Assembly: GCA_036257595.1 (NCBI GenBank)
Contig: DATAFF010000069.1
Span: forward strand, 1 to 57,044
Direction of reading: 5' to 3'
From: DATAFF01 sp036257595
Lineage (GTDB): Bacteria; Pseudomonadota; Alphaproteobacteria; Rhizobiales; Aestuariivirgaceae
DNA: 57,044 nt
In this document: one piece after another, positions 31,828 to 40,536 of the stretch
How positions within the stretch are numbered: the stretch's first letter is position 1
How the letters are laid out: every line of letters starts with the position of its first letter
Made by a program: the position numbers and the translations under genes
The notes under the pieces: generated by a model
The model's database searches: none
Told to the model about the DNA's origin: nothing
What the model saw: the letters and a program-made list of their open reading frames with translations, nothing else

Positions 31828-33576
31828 TTGATCGGGGCGATGCCATCTGCCCTGGACTCCGCTTGCTTCGGGCTCGCGCGCGCCCGCCCCCATTTCTCGG
31901 CGGCGCGACGGTTGACCACCGCCCAGGCGGTCACTTTCGGCTTGGCCGCGATCGTCCTCATCGTCGCCACGATCCTCTGGCCCCCGGTCATTGCGGCGCT
32001 CGCCTCGCCGGCGTTCCTTGCCCTCGCCACCCTGCGCTGGGCCTGTCTCTTCCGTTGGCGGCCCCCGGCCGTTCGCCGTCAACCGCGGCTTTCCGACGCC
32101 GAGCTGCCGGTCTACACGGTCCTGGCGCCGCTCCATCGAGAGGCCAACATCCTGAAGCAGCTGGTGAGAAGCCTGGCGGCGCTCGGCTATCCCAGGCACA
32201 AGCTCGACATCAAGCTCGTGGTCGAGGCTGACGATCAGGAGACCCGCCGCGCCCTGGCGACCCTGGCCCTGCCGCCCCAATTCGACATTGTCGTCGTGCC
32301 GCCGGCCCTGCCGCTGACCAAGCCCAAGGCCCTGAACTATGCGCTCGCCTTTGCCCGCGGCAGCCTGCTCACCGTGTTCGACGCCGAGGACATTCCCGAG
32401 CCCGGCCAGCTCCGCCTCGCCGCCGAGACCTTTGCCGCGAGCCCGCCCGATATCGTCTGTCTCCAGGCGCGGCTCGCCTTCTACAATGTCCATGAGAACT
32501 GGCTGACCCGCCAGTTTGCCATCGAATATGCCGTGCTGTTCGATCTCCAGCTGCCGATGCTGGCGGCACTCGGCTGCGCTTTTCCCTTGGGCGGAACCTC
32601 CAACCATTTTCGCACCGCGGCGCTCCACCGGGTGGGTCGCTGGGACCCCTATAACGTCACCGAGGATGCCGATCTCGGATTCCGGCTGGCACGACATGGC
32701 TATCGCTGCCGGGTGATCGCCGCCTCGACCCATGAGGAGGCCAATGTCGCGCTCGGCAATTGGCTGAGCCAGCGTGCCCGCTGGCTGAAGGGCTTCATGC
32801 AGACCTGGCTCGTTCATATGCGAGACCCGCTGCGGCTCGCCCGCGAGCTCGGGCCGCGGAGCTTTCTCGCGTTCCAGGCGACGACCATCGGAGTGGTCGC
32901 CTCGGCCCTGCTTCATCCGCTGTTTCTCGCCTATCTCGCGGTCGAGATGGCGGACGGGACCTTTCCTCCCGCCCGGCCCGAATTCCTCCACGCCTTCACG
33001 GCCGGCATCGGACTCGCCGTTCTCCTGCTCGGCTATGGTGCCGGCGTGGCTGCCGGTCTCAAAGGCATCGAGACCCGCGGTCTTGGCGGGTTGCGCTGGT
33101 CGCTCCTATCCATGCCGCTCTATTGGTTGCTGATCTCGGCCGCCGCCTGGCTCGCTTTGTGGCAGTTCCTGCGCGCCCCTCACCGCTGGAACAAGACCCG
33201 CCACGGCCTTTCGAGAGTTGGCGATAGATGCGCGACAGGCCGCGACGAATCACACCAAGATGTGCGACAAACCGGACCGGCGCCTGATCGCCGCATCGAT
33301 GGAGAGACGCTCATGGGCCGACCAAAACGGGCACCCCGCCCACCCGAGCCTACCAACACCAAGGCAAGTAAGGGCGTGAGCCGCCCCGCCGCCAAGGCGC
33401 CGCCCGCCCCGGATTCGGCGGCCTTCCGCAAGGGCGACATCGTCGAGACGCCCTGGCAGCGCAACCGCTTCGTGGTGATCGCGGCGGACGGCCTCGATCT
33501 CACCGTCCACCGCCTTGCCGATGAGGCAAAGGAGCCACTCCTGATCGATGCCCGCGATGTGAGCCGGGTGGAGTAG
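31828..33576 (+). CDS. GT2 glycosyltransferase reading through into a small C-terminal protein
   Basis: One 582-residue open frame. Residues 1-465 are a membrane-bound family 2 glycosyltransferase: hydrophobic segments at about 30-65, VYTVLAPLHREANIL, FDAED (DxD), VTEDADLG, QRARWLKG (QxxRW type), then several TM helices to about 455. The natural end, by character, is near HRWNKTRHGLSR (about 465). The frame then continues without a stop through low-quality sequence into residues 496-582, which look like a separate small protein (see 33313). It starts with TTG; ATG at 31840 is an alternative. The sugar donor is unknown. Confidence 0.75.
   Translation: MIGAMPSALDSACFGLARARPHFSAARRLTTAQAVTFGLAAIVLIVATILWPPVIAALASPAFLALATLRWACLFRWRPPAVRRQPRLSDAELPVYTVLAPLHREANILKQLVRSLAALGYPRHKLDIKLVVEADDQETRRALATLALPPQFDIVVVPPALPLTKPKALNYALAFARGSLLTVFDAEDIPEPGQLRLAAETFAASPPDIVCLQARLAFYNVHENWLTRQFAIEYAVLFDLQLPMLAALGCAFPLGGTSNHFRTAALHRVGRWDPYNVTEDADLGFRLARHGYRCRVIAASTHEEANVALGNWLSQRARWLKGFMQTWLVHMRDPLRLARELGPRSFLAFQATTIGVVASALLHPLFLAYLAVEMADGTFPPARPEFLHAFTAGIGLAVLLLGYGAGVAAGLKGIETRGLGGLRWSLLSMPLYWLLISAAAWLALWQFLRAPHRWNKTRHGLSRVGDRCATGRDESHQDVRQTGPAPDRRIDGETLMGRPKRAPRPPEPTNTKASKGVSRPAAKAPPAPDSAAFRKGDIVETPWQRNRFVVIAADGLDLTVHRLADEAKEPLLIDARDVSRVE
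33313..33576 (+). CDS. Small hypothetical protein nested at the end of the GT2 frame
   Basis: An internal ATG with GGAGAG 6 nt upstream would give an 87-residue protein: a Pro/Lys/Ala-rich start (MGRPKRAPRPPEP) and then a compact domain (FRKGDIVETPWQRNRFVVIAADGLDLTVHRLADEA). It is in the same frame as the glycosyltransferase. The ribosome-binding site and the break in character suggest it was, or still is, a gene of its own. Function unknown. Confidence 0.5.
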   Translation: MGRPKRAPRPPEPTNTKASKGVSRPAAKAPPAPDSAAFRKGDIVETPWQRNRFVVIAADGLDLTVHRLADEAKEPLLIDARDVSRVE

Positions 33577-33627
33577 ACATTAGGCATTAGGTATTAGGCA
33601 GTCAGAGGTGCTCGTCCCCACTGCCTA
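33574..33627. repeat. TAGGCAR-family heptamer array between GT2 frame and FGE gene
   Basis: TAG occurs at 33574 (the stop codon itself), 33581, 33588 and 33595, exactly every 7 nt (units ATTAGGC, ATTAGGT, ATTAGGC). An inverted copy ACTGCCTACTGCCC at the other end contains the FGE stop codon (33625-33627). Confidence 0.8.
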
Positions 33628-34656
33628 CTGCCCATCCGCTCCTCTGATGATGCAGCGGAAGCCGACATGGCTGGTCGAGGTGTCGACCGGCTCGGGATGG
33701 CGCGCCGCCGGTCGATAGCGCCGGCAATAATTGGGCGCGCAGAGATGCGAGCCGCCCTTCAGCACCTTGCGCGGAATCCGCACATCGGGCTGCAGCGGAT
33801 CGTAGCTCGCCTCTACCGTGCCGCCGCGCGGATTTTGCGGAACGCAGCAGGCTTTCGCGGCATCGCCTTCATGTTTCTGCGAATACCAGTCGGTCGTCCA
33901 TTCCCAGACATTGCCGATCATGTCGCGAAGCCCGTAGCCATTTGGCGGGAAGGCATCGACCGGCGATGTGCGCCGGTGGCCGTCATACGTCAGATTCTCG
34001 TGTGGGAACGCGCCTTGCCATGTGTTGGCCATGTGCCGGCCGCTCGGTGTGAACGCGTCGCCCCAGGCATATTCCGCGCCCTCGAGCCCGCCGCGTGCCG
34101 CGAATTCCCATTCTGCTTCGGTCGGCAGCGCCTTGCCTGCCCAATTGGCGTAAGCCTCGGCATCGCAATAGGCGACATGCACCACCGGATGATCGTCGAG
34201 CCCGCTGATCGAGCTCCTCGGCCCATAAGGGTGCCGCCAGTCGGCGCCGAAGGTGAAGCGCCACCAATTGGCGATGTTGCGCAGATCGACCGGCTTGCTC
34301 GGCGGCGTGAACACCAGCGAGCCTGCCCTCAGCATCTTTGGCAGCGCCCCGGGATAATCCTTGGGGTCGGGCGCCTTCTCGGCAAATGTCACATAGCCGG
34401 TCTCTGCCACGAAGCGGCGGAACTCCCGATTGGTGACCGGCGTGCGGTCCATCCAGAAGCCATCGACGCTGACCTGATGGACCGGTGCCTCCTCGGGATA
34501 GTGGCGGTCCGACCCCATGCGAAAGGTGCCGCCGGGGATCCACACCATGCTGGCGGTCCGCGCCGCGTCACGGTCGCCCGCACGATCGAGACCAGCCGAG
34601 CTTTGGGAAATGGCTTCCTCCATTTCCGGCGGGTCGAGCGACCCTGGGGTTGTCAA
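33625..34656 (-). CDS. Formylglycine-generating enzyme family protein
   Basis: SUMF1/FGE-type enzyme that converts a Cys or Ser in type I sulfatases to the catalytic formylglycine. The 343 residues include MVWIPGGTFRMGSD, WMDRTPVTNREFRRFV, LPTEAEWEFAARGG, IGNVWEWTTDWY, and the C-terminal KGGSHLCAPNYCRRYRPAARH. Cys306 and Cys311 match the copper-binding cysteine pair of true FGEs, so it is probably catalytic and not a degenerate EgtB-like relative. No sulfatase lies in this window. The start shown is a TTG; MEEAIS at 34623 is possible. Confidence 0.85.
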   Translation of the reverse strand: MTTPGSLDPPEMEEAISQSSAGLDRAGDRDAARTASMVWIPGGTFRMGSDRHYPEEAPVHQVSVDGFWMDRTPVTNREFRRFVAETGYVTFAEKAPDPKDYPGALPKMLRAGSLVFTPPSKPVDLRNIANWWRFTFGADWRHPYGPRSSISGLDDHPVVHVAYCDAEAYANWAGKALPTEAEWEFAARGGLEGAEYAWGDAFTPSGRHMANTWQGAFPHENLTYDGHRRTSPVDAFPPNGYGLRDMIGNVWEWTTDWYSQKHEGDAAKACCVPQNPRGGTVEASYDPLQPDVRIPRKVLKGGSHLCAPNYCRRYRPAARHPEPVDTSTSHVGFRCIIRGADGQ

Positions 34657-34776
34657 AATTCGCGCGGACTATAGCACCCGCATGACATGATCAGAAGCAG
34701 CTTCGAACCAGTGGTAATTCGGTCATTCTCTGGACTGGGGATCGAAGCCGGCATGGGCCGTGACTGGGAGGCAGCG

Positions 34777-35664
34777 ATGAGCCTGAGGGTGGAATGCGTT
34801 CTTGACATCAGGGCCAGGCTCGGCGAATGCCCCGTCTGGTGCCGGCGCTCCAACAGCCTCTACTGGATCGACATCCATGCGCCGAGCCTCAACCGTTTCG
34901 ATCCCTCGACCGGCGAGAACCGCGTCTGGATGCTGCCCGAGCCGATTGGCTCCTTTGCCCTCTCCAATGATCGAAGCACTGCGCTGGTCGCGCTTAAATC
35001 CGGCCTCAGCCGCTTCGACCTCGAAAGCGCGGTGCTGACCCCGCTCGTCGCTCCCGAGCCCGATCTGCCGCACAACCGGATGAATGATGGTCGCTGCGAT
35101 CGCCAGGGGCGCTTCTGGGTCGGCAGCATGCGCGATCCCCCCGACCCCGCCGCGCCGACCGGCACCCTCTACCGCTTCGATCCGTCCGGTCGGCTGACTC
35201 CGATGGTCGGCGGCCTCTATGTCTCGAACGGCCTCGCCTTCAGCCCCGCCGGCAGAACGATCTACCACTCCGATTCCTTTCCGGCGGTGCGCGCGATTTG
35301 GGCATGGGATCTCGATGTCGCGAGCGGTGCGATCGCCAACCGCCGCCTGTATGTCGACACCCATGGCATGCCCGGGCGGCCCGACGGTGGTGCAGTCGAT
35401 GCCGATGGCTGCTACTGGTCCGCCGCCACTGACGGGTGGGAGCTTGTGCGCTTCACCCCGGCGGGCGTGGTCGATCGCCGTATCGCGCTTCCCGTTTCCA
35501 AGCCGAGCATGCTGGCCTTCGGCGGCGAACGGCTCGACACGATCTATGTCACCTCGATCAGGCCGGCCAATGTCGATCTGTCCAACCAGCCGCTTGCCGG
35601 CAGCCTGTTCGCAGTCGAAGGTGCCGGCATCGCGGGTCTCCCGGAACCGCTCTTTGCCGGGTAG
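34777..35664 (+). CDS. SMP-30/gluconolactonase-family lactonase
   Basis: Six-bladed beta-propeller, metal-dependent sugar lactonase, 295 residues. Visible are LGECPVWCRRSNSLYWIDIH (metal-binding Glu), LPHNRMNDGRCDRQGRFWVGSM (Asn and Asp ligands), LYVSNGLAFSPAGRTIYHSDS and MPGRPDGGAVDADGCYW. I chose the ATG at 34777 because GGGAGG lies 8 nt before it; the open frame extends 30 codons further with no homology. It probably opens an aldonolactone made by the downstream SDR. A heptamer array starts at its stop. Confidence 0.85.
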   Translation: MSLRVECVLDIRARLGECPVWCRRSNSLYWIDIHAPSLNRFDPSTGENRVWMLPEPIGSFALSNDRSTALVALKSGLSRFDLESAVLTPLVAPEPDLPHNRMNDGRCDRQGRFWVGSMRDPPDPAAPTGTLYRFDPSGRLTPMVGGLYVSNGLAFSPAGRTIYHSDSFPAVRAIWAWDLDVASGAIANRRLYVDTHGMPGRPDGGAVDADGCYWSAATDGWELVRFTPAGVVDRRIALPVSKPSMLAFGGERLDTIYVTSIRPANVDLSNQPLAGSLFAVEGAGIAGLPEPLFAG

Positions 35665-35718
35665 GCAGTAGGGAAGAGCTCCGCTCACTGCCTATTGCCT
35701 AACGCCTACTGCCTCACT
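35662..35718. repeat. TAGGCAR heptamer array between SMP-30 and SIS genes
   Basis: On the plus strand TAG lies at 35662 (stop codon) and 35669. On the minus strand, after the SIS stop, TAGs recur three times at 7-nt spacing (CAGTAGG, CGTTAGG, CAATAGG). The arms are inverted relative to each other. Confidence 0.8.
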
Positions 35719-36765
35719 TCACCGAGTCCGCGTCACCTTGCTGAGCAGCCTTGGCGCGTCCGGGTCGAGGCCGAGCCGGCGCGACAGCCGCTCGGCGCTG
35801 ACGTAGAATGTCTCGATGATCGAGATCGGGTCGAGCAGCGGATTGAGTGTCGGGTGATGGCGAGGCGTGAGCACATGCGCCTCGGCCTTGGCCAATGCCG
35901 CGGCGCTGGCTGCCGTCGTCGCGTGTGCCGCATCCGCCGGCGCGAACACCAGCACCGGAAAACCCGTCCCGATGAGCTCCATCGGCCCATGCATCACCTC
36001 CGCGGCCGAGTAGGCCTCGGCGTGGAGCCGGCAGATCTCCTTGAGCTTGAGCGCTGCCTCGCGCGCCATTGCAAGTGACGGTCCACGCCCCAGCACATAA
36101 AGTGACTGCGCCACGGCGAGCGTGTCCTCGACGGCGTCCCACCGGCAGCCGAGTGCCTGCTCGAGATCGTCCGGCAGTCTCGCGACACCATCCTCGAGCG
36201 CGCGGTCATCGGTGCATGCGGCGATCATTGCGGCAAGCAAAGCGGCCGATCCGATGAAGGTCTTGGTCGCCGCGACGCTGAGCTCGGGCCCCGCGCTGAG
36301 CGGCAGACAGAGATCGGCATCGCGGGCGAGCGGTGATCTCTCGTCATTGGTCACCGCAATCGTCGGGATGCCGGCCCGCTTCGCCTCTGCCTGGCAGGAC
36401 AGGATGTCGGGGCTTCGGCCGGATTGCGACACCGTAATCAGCATGCTGTCGCGCAAGCTGAGATGCGCGCCGTAGATCGAGACCACCGACGGTCCGATCG
36501 AGCAGCAGGGCAGACCGAGAACGATCTCCGACAGATATTTGAAATAGCCGGCGGCATGGTCGGAGGAACCGCGGGCTGAGGTCAGGAGATAGGCCGGACG
36601 GCGCGTCCGGTACTCCTTGGCGAACTGCCGGAGCGCCTCGCGGTTGCCGTTCAGCGCCCGCCGCACCGCTGCCGGGGCGTCAACGGTCTCCTCGGCCATA
36701 TGGCTGGCGAATTCCTGGCTTTGTTCCACGGACCCCAAGTCTCGGACTGTATTCGTGAAGTCCAT
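35719..36765 (-). CDS. Double-SIS sugar isomerase/deaminase-like protein
   Basis: A 348-residue protein with two SIS domains, like the isomerase half of GlmS, AgaS deaminases and FrlB deglycases. Domain 1 has LLTSARGSSDHAAGYFKYL and the phosphosugar-site motif TVSQSGRSPD. Domain 2 has YVLGRGPSLAMAREAALKLKEI, then the AEVMHGPMELIGTG block of GlmS-type enzymes. There is no glutaminase domain, so it more likely deaminates or isomerises an amino-sugar phosphate or splits a glycosylamine. It is divergent from the sugar ABC genes. AAGGA lies 9 nt before the start. Confidence 0.82.
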   Translation of the reverse strand: MDFTNTVRDLGSVEQSQEFASHMAEETVDAPAAVRRALNGNREALRQFAKEYRTRRPAYLLTSARGSSDHAAGYFKYLSEIVLGLPCCSIGPSVVSIYGAHLSLRDSMLITVSQSGRSPDILSCQAEAKRAGIPTIAVTNDERSPLARDADLCLPLSAGPELSVAATKTFIGSAALLAAMIAACTDDRALEDGVARLPDDLEQALGCRWDAVEDTLAVAQSLYVLGRGPSLAMAREAALKLKEICRLHAEAYSAAEVMHGPMELIGTGFPVLVFAPADAAHATTAASAAALAKAEAHVLTPRHHPTLNPLLDPISIIETFYVSAERLSRRLGLDPDAPRLLSKVTRTR

Positions 36766-36837
36766 TTGACATATTCCTTTCGGCAGTACTAGCGTGCCTT
36801 CGTTGTTTCACGGTCGAGCCGTCGGGAGAGAGGAAGC

Positions 36838-37614
36838 GTGATTGCCAAGGCGCCCTTGCTCCAGCTCGAGGAAATCACCAAGAGCTTCGGCGCGATCAAA
36901 GCCCTGCGCGGCATCAGCTTCGACATCGAGCGCGGCGAGGTGGTGGCGCTGCTTGGCGACAACGGCGCCGGGAAATCCACCCTGGTCAAGATCATCTCCG
37001 GCGGGCTCGAGCAGAGCTCAGGGCGGATCCTGTTCGAGGGCGAGGAGCGAAGATTTGCCTCCCCCGCCGAGGCCAAGCAGGCCGGCATCGAGACCGTCTA
37101 TCAGGATCTGTCGCTCTGCACCAATGTCGACGTCGTCGCCAACTTCTTCATGGGCCGCGAGATCGTCAAGCGCCGCTTCGGCATCCCGATCCTGCAGGAG
37201 GCCGAGATGGAAGCCGCCGTCGCCACGGCGATGGCCAATGCCGGCACCCGCTTTCCCTCGCTGCGCATCAATGTCGAGCACCTCTCCGGCGGCCAGCGTC
37301 AGGCGATCGAGCTCAACCGCTTCGTCCATTGGGGCGGCAAGCTGGTGCTGCTCGACGAGCCCTTCGCGGCCCTCGGCGTCGAGCAGACGCGGCGCGGTCT
37401 CGAAATGATCAAGCGCATCGCCGCCCAGGGCATCGGCGTCGTCATCATCACCCACATCATTGCCCAGGCGTTTCAGGTGGCGGACCGCATCGTGGTGATC
37501 CGGCAGGGTAGGGTGGCCGGCAATCTGCCGCGCGCTGGCGCCACGGCCGATCAGATCGTGCAGATGATCACTGGCGAGGCGGTAAACGGCCAAGCCCAAC
37601 AAGCCTCGGCGTGA
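36838..37614 (+). CDS. Sugar ABC importer, ATPase (FrcA-like)
   Basis: The 258-residue single-domain ATPase has Walker A GDNGAGKST, signature LSGGQRQAIE, Walker B LVLLDEPFAAL and the H-loop IITHII. RbsA/XylG-type ATPases of this transporter class are usually about 500 residues with two domains; the single-domain form resembles rhizobial FrcA. It starts with GTG behind AGAGAGGAAG. It is first in a five-gene run on the plus strand, with only 72 bp separating it from the divergent SIS gene. Confidence 0.88.
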   Translation: MIAKAPLLQLEEITKSFGAIKALRGISFDIERGEVVALLGDNGAGKSTLVKIISGGLEQSSGRILFEGEERRFASPAEAKQAGIETVYQDLSLCTNVDVVANFFMGREIVKRRFGIPILQEAEMEAAVATAMANAGTRFPSLRINVEHLSGGQRQAIELNRFVHWGGKLVLLDEPFAALGVEQTRRGLEMIKRIAAQGIGVVIITHIIAQAFQVADRIVVIRQGRVAGNLPRAGATADQIVQMITGEAVNGQAQQASA

Positions 37615-37646
37615 GGCGATCAACGGAGGAGAACGGAGGAAGCATC

Positions 37647-38690
37647 ATGCAGCGTCTGTGGAGTTTGATGATTGGCGCTCTGGCGGTCTTGACGATCGCC
37701 CTGGGCGCGCCGGCCTTCGCCGAATCGAAAGGCAAGATCTATTATCTCGTTCCGACCTTGCTCGACGAGTTCCAGACGGAGTCGGTCAAGGCGATCGAGA
37801 AGTTCCTGAAGGATGTCGGCTACGAACCGGTGACCCTCAATGCCGACAACAAGACCGATCTGCAGCAGAGCCAGATGAATGACGTGATCGCGCTCAAGCC
37901 GAAGGCGATCGTGCTGGCGGCGGTGGATTTCAACGCGCTCCAGCCCTCGATCGAGAAGGCGCGCGCCGCCGGCATTCCGGTCATGATCTTCGACCGGCAG
38001 ATCACCGCGACCAAGAGCGACCTCACCTCGGTTGCCGGCACCGTCGAGATCGGCCGCATAGCCGCCGACGAGATCCAGCGTCTGCTCAAGGAGAAGAATG
38101 GCGCGGTCAAGGGCAAGGTGCTGCAGGTGCTGGGTGATCCGGCCGACCCCTACACGCTCGACATCCAGAAGGGATTCGAGGAGAAGATGAAGGCATTTCC
38201 CGACGTCAAGATCATCTCGCTGCCGGCCATGCAGTGGGAGGCCTCGAACGCCGGCACCATCGTTGCCGATCAGCTGATCGCCAATCCCGACATCGACCTG
38301 ATCTTCGTTCACGCCGCCCATCTCGCGGTCGCGGCGGTGGCATCGCTGGAGGCCAAGGGCAAGAAGCCCGGCGACGTGCTGCTCGTCTCCTCGAACGGCG
38401 CGCCGGTCGGTCTCGATCTCATCCGCAAGGGTTGGGAGCAGGTCGAGGTCGAGCAGCCGCTTTACGCGCAGGCCGCCGCCATCGGCATGTTCGCCGACAA
38501 GGTCGCCAACAAGCAGGAGATCAAGCCTGGCAAGTACAAGGTGCTCGGCCTCGACTCCGAGTTGACGATCGAGTCCTGGGGACCCAATCTCAAGATTCCG
38601 GGTGCGGCGATCACCAAGGACAATGTCGGCGAGTCCCGCTTCTGGGGCAATCTGAAAGCCCCTTCCGAGCCGGTCAAGCCGGTTGAATGA
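37647..38690 (+). CDS. Sugar ABC importer, periplasmic binding protein
   Basis: The 347-residue protein has a signal peptide (MQRLWSLMIGALAVLTIALGAPAFA, about 25 residues) and a type I periplasmic binding fold of the ribose/xylose group (KIYYLVPTLLDEFQTESVKAIEKF, PVMIFDRQI, QVLGDPADPYTLDIQKGFEE). The start at 37647 has a strong GGAGGAAG site. The ligand cannot be read from sequence; context suggests a sugar or amino sugar. It overlaps the permease gene by 4 bp. Confidence 0.9.
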   Translation: MQRLWSLMIGALAVLTIALGAPAFAESKGKIYYLVPTLLDEFQTESVKAIEKFLKDVGYEPVTLNADNKTDLQQSQMNDVIALKPKAIVLAAVDFNALQPSIEKARAAGIPVMIFDRQITATKSDLTSVAGTVEIGRIAADEIQRLLKEKNGAVKGKVLQVLGDPADPYTLDIQKGFEEKMKAFPDVKIISLPAMQWEASNAGTIVADQLIANPDIDLIFVHAAHLAVAAVASLEAKGKKPGDVLLVSSNGAPVGLDLIRKGWEQVEVEQPLYAQAAAIGMFADKVANKQEIKPGKYKVLGLDSELTIESWGPNLKIPGAAITKDNVGESRFWGNLKAPSEPVKPVE

Positions 38691-39766
38691 GCAAAGCTCG
38701 CATGAGCCAGGATCAGACAGCCCCCGGAGCCGCGCGCTCCGGGGGAGCCGCTTCGGAGCTCGGGGCCACGCGCATCCGCGACTACCGGAAGCTGGTCGAG
38801 CTCCTTCTCGACAATCTGGTCTGGCTCATGCTGATCATCGTTCTCGCGGTCTTCTCGATCGCCATTCCGAACTTCTTCCAGATCGGCATCTTCGCCAATA
38901 TCGTCGAGCAATCGACCTTTGTCGGCGTCATGGCGATCGGTCTCGCCATCGTCATCATTGCCGGCAACATGGATCTGTCGGTGGAATCGGTTGCCGCGCT
39001 CACCGCCATGGTCACCGGCATCCTGTTCTGCTCGCGCGGCATCGGCCTCGGCATCACGCTTTCGCCGGAGTGGCTGGTCATCCCGGTTTCGCTCGCCCTC
39101 TGCCTGATCGTCGGCGGCATCGTCGGCATGCTCAACGGCCTGCTGGTGGTGCGCCTCGGCATGAACGCCTTCATCGTGACGCTTGCCTCCTATATCTGGG
39201 TGCGCGGGCTTGTGGTCGCGATCTCGGGCGGGCGCTCGGCCCAGGATCTCGCGCCGTCGCTTCGCGTCATGGCCATCGAGACCATCGCCTATGTGCCGCT
39301 GATCGCCTGGCTCGCCATCGCCTGCTATGTGCTCTTCACCTTCATCATGGCGAAGACGCCCTTCGGCCGCCATGTCACGATGATCGGCGGCAATCCGGTC
39401 GCGACCTTCCGTGCCGGCATCAAGGTGGACCGCCTGGTGCTCATCACCTTCATCCTCGCCGGCGCGATCTCCGGGCTCGCCGGCTGGCTCCTCGCCATCC
39501 GCACCTCGGGCGCCACCGCCAATCTCGGCGTCGGCATGCTGTTCAACGCCTTCGCGGCGGTGGTGATCGGCGGTGTCAGCCTGAAGGGCGGCATCGGTCG
39601 TCTGCCCGGCGTCTATGCCGGCGTGCTGCTGCTCTCCTCGATCCACACCGCGATCAACCTCATGGGCCTGCCGGCGCATTACACCCAGATGATCCTGGGC
39701 GCCCTGGTGCTGGCCGCCGTCCTCATCGACACCCTGAAGCTCCAGATCCGGCAGAAGCTTGCATGA
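38687..39766 (+). CDS. Sugar ABC importer, permease (FrcC/RbsC type)
   Basis: The 359-residue inner-membrane protein of the BPD_transp_2 family has about ten hydrophobic segments. VMAIGLAIVIIAGNMDLSVESVAAL and GGIVGMLNGLLVVRLGMNAFIVTLAS (family blocks) are clear. The C-terminal part has VGMLFNAFAAVVIGGVSLKGGIGRLPG. It overlaps the upstream and downstream genes by 4 bp each (ATGA), so the transporter and SDR are made together. A start at 38702 (MSQDQ) is also possible. Confidence 0.9.
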   Translation: MSKARMSQDQTAPGAARSGGAASELGATRIRDYRKLVELLLDNLVWLMLIIVLAVFSIAIPNFFQIGIFANIVEQSTFVGVMAIGLAIVIIAGNMDLSVESVAALTAMVTGILFCSRGIGLGITLSPEWLVIPVSLALCLIVGGIVGMLNGLLVVRLGMNAFIVTLASYIWVRGLVVAISGGRSAQDLAPSLRVMAIETIAYVPLIAWLAIACYVLFTFIMAKTPFGRHVTMIGGNPVATFRAGIKVDRLVLITFILAGAISGLAGWLLAIRTSGATANLGVGMLFNAFAAVVIGGVSLKGGIGRLPGVYAGVLLLSSIHTAINLMGLPAHYTQMILGALVLAAVLIDTLKLQIRQKLA

Positions 39767-40536
39767 GACTGAAGGACCGCGTCGCCCTCGTCACCGGGGC
39801 CGCCCGCGGCATCGGCCTCGCGGCTGCCCGCGCCTTCCTCGAGGAGGGAGCGCGCGTCACGCTTTGCGATATCGACGAGGCGCCGCTTCAGGCGGTCGTC
39901 GCCGACCTGCTGCGCTCAAGCCTGCCGGTTCAGGCCGTCCCGGTCGACGTGTCGGATCGCGCCAGCATTGTGAGCGCCGTTGCGGCGACGATCGCCGCCT
40001 GGGGACAGCTCGACGTGCTGGTCAGCAATGCCGCCATAACCGACGACACGCCGCTCGCAGCGATCTCACCCGAGCAGTGGCGGCGCGTGCTGGCCGTCAA
40101 TCTCGACGGGGTTCTGTTCTGCGCCCAGGCCGCCGTGCCGCATCTACGCCACAGCGTCAATGGCAGCATCATCAACATCGCCTCGATTCAGGGGCTGCGC
40201 GGCCAGCCCGACGCCATGGCCTATGCGACGGCCAAGGCGGGCGTCGTCAATCTCACCCGCTGCATGGCGGTGGATCTCGGGCCGCTCGGCATCCGTGCCA
40301 ATGCCATCGCGCCCGGCTTCATCGATACCCGCATGGCGCTCATGCATGGCAGCATCCATGAGCATCAGACCGACTGGTTTAACGACGTCTTCATCAAACA
40401 TGGCCGCTTGCCGCTGCGCCGACCCGGCAAGCCCGAGGATGTTGCCGGTCCGATCCTGTTCCTCGCCAGCGACGACAGCCGCTATGTCACCGGCCATGTG
40501 CTGGTGGTCGATGGCGGCCTGACCTGCACCTACTGA
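39763..40536 (+). CDS. Short-chain dehydrogenase/reductase
   Basis: NAD(P)-dependent oxidoreductase with 257 residues: cofactor motif TGAARGIG near residues 11-18, NIAS with Ser141, and catalytic Tyr154-x3-Lys158 (YATAK). The family includes glucose 1-dehydrogenases and 3-oxo reductases. In this setting it may oxidise an imported aldose (or amino sugar) to a lactone, the substrate of the SMP-30 protein. Start and stop overlap both neighbours (ATGA and TGATG). Confidence 0.88.
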   Translation: MRLKDRVALVTGAARGIGLAAARAFLEEGARVTLCDIDEAPLQAVVADLLRSSLPVQAVPVDVSDRASIVSAVAATIAAWGQLDVLVSNAAITDDTPLAAISPEQWRRVLAVNLDGVLFCAQAAVPHLRHSVNGSIINIASIQGLRGQPDAMAYATAKAGVVNLTRCMAVDLGPLGIRANAIAPGFIDTRMALMHGSIHEHQTDWFNDVFIKHGRLPLRRPGKPEDVAGPILFLASDDSRYVTGHVLVVDGGLTCTY

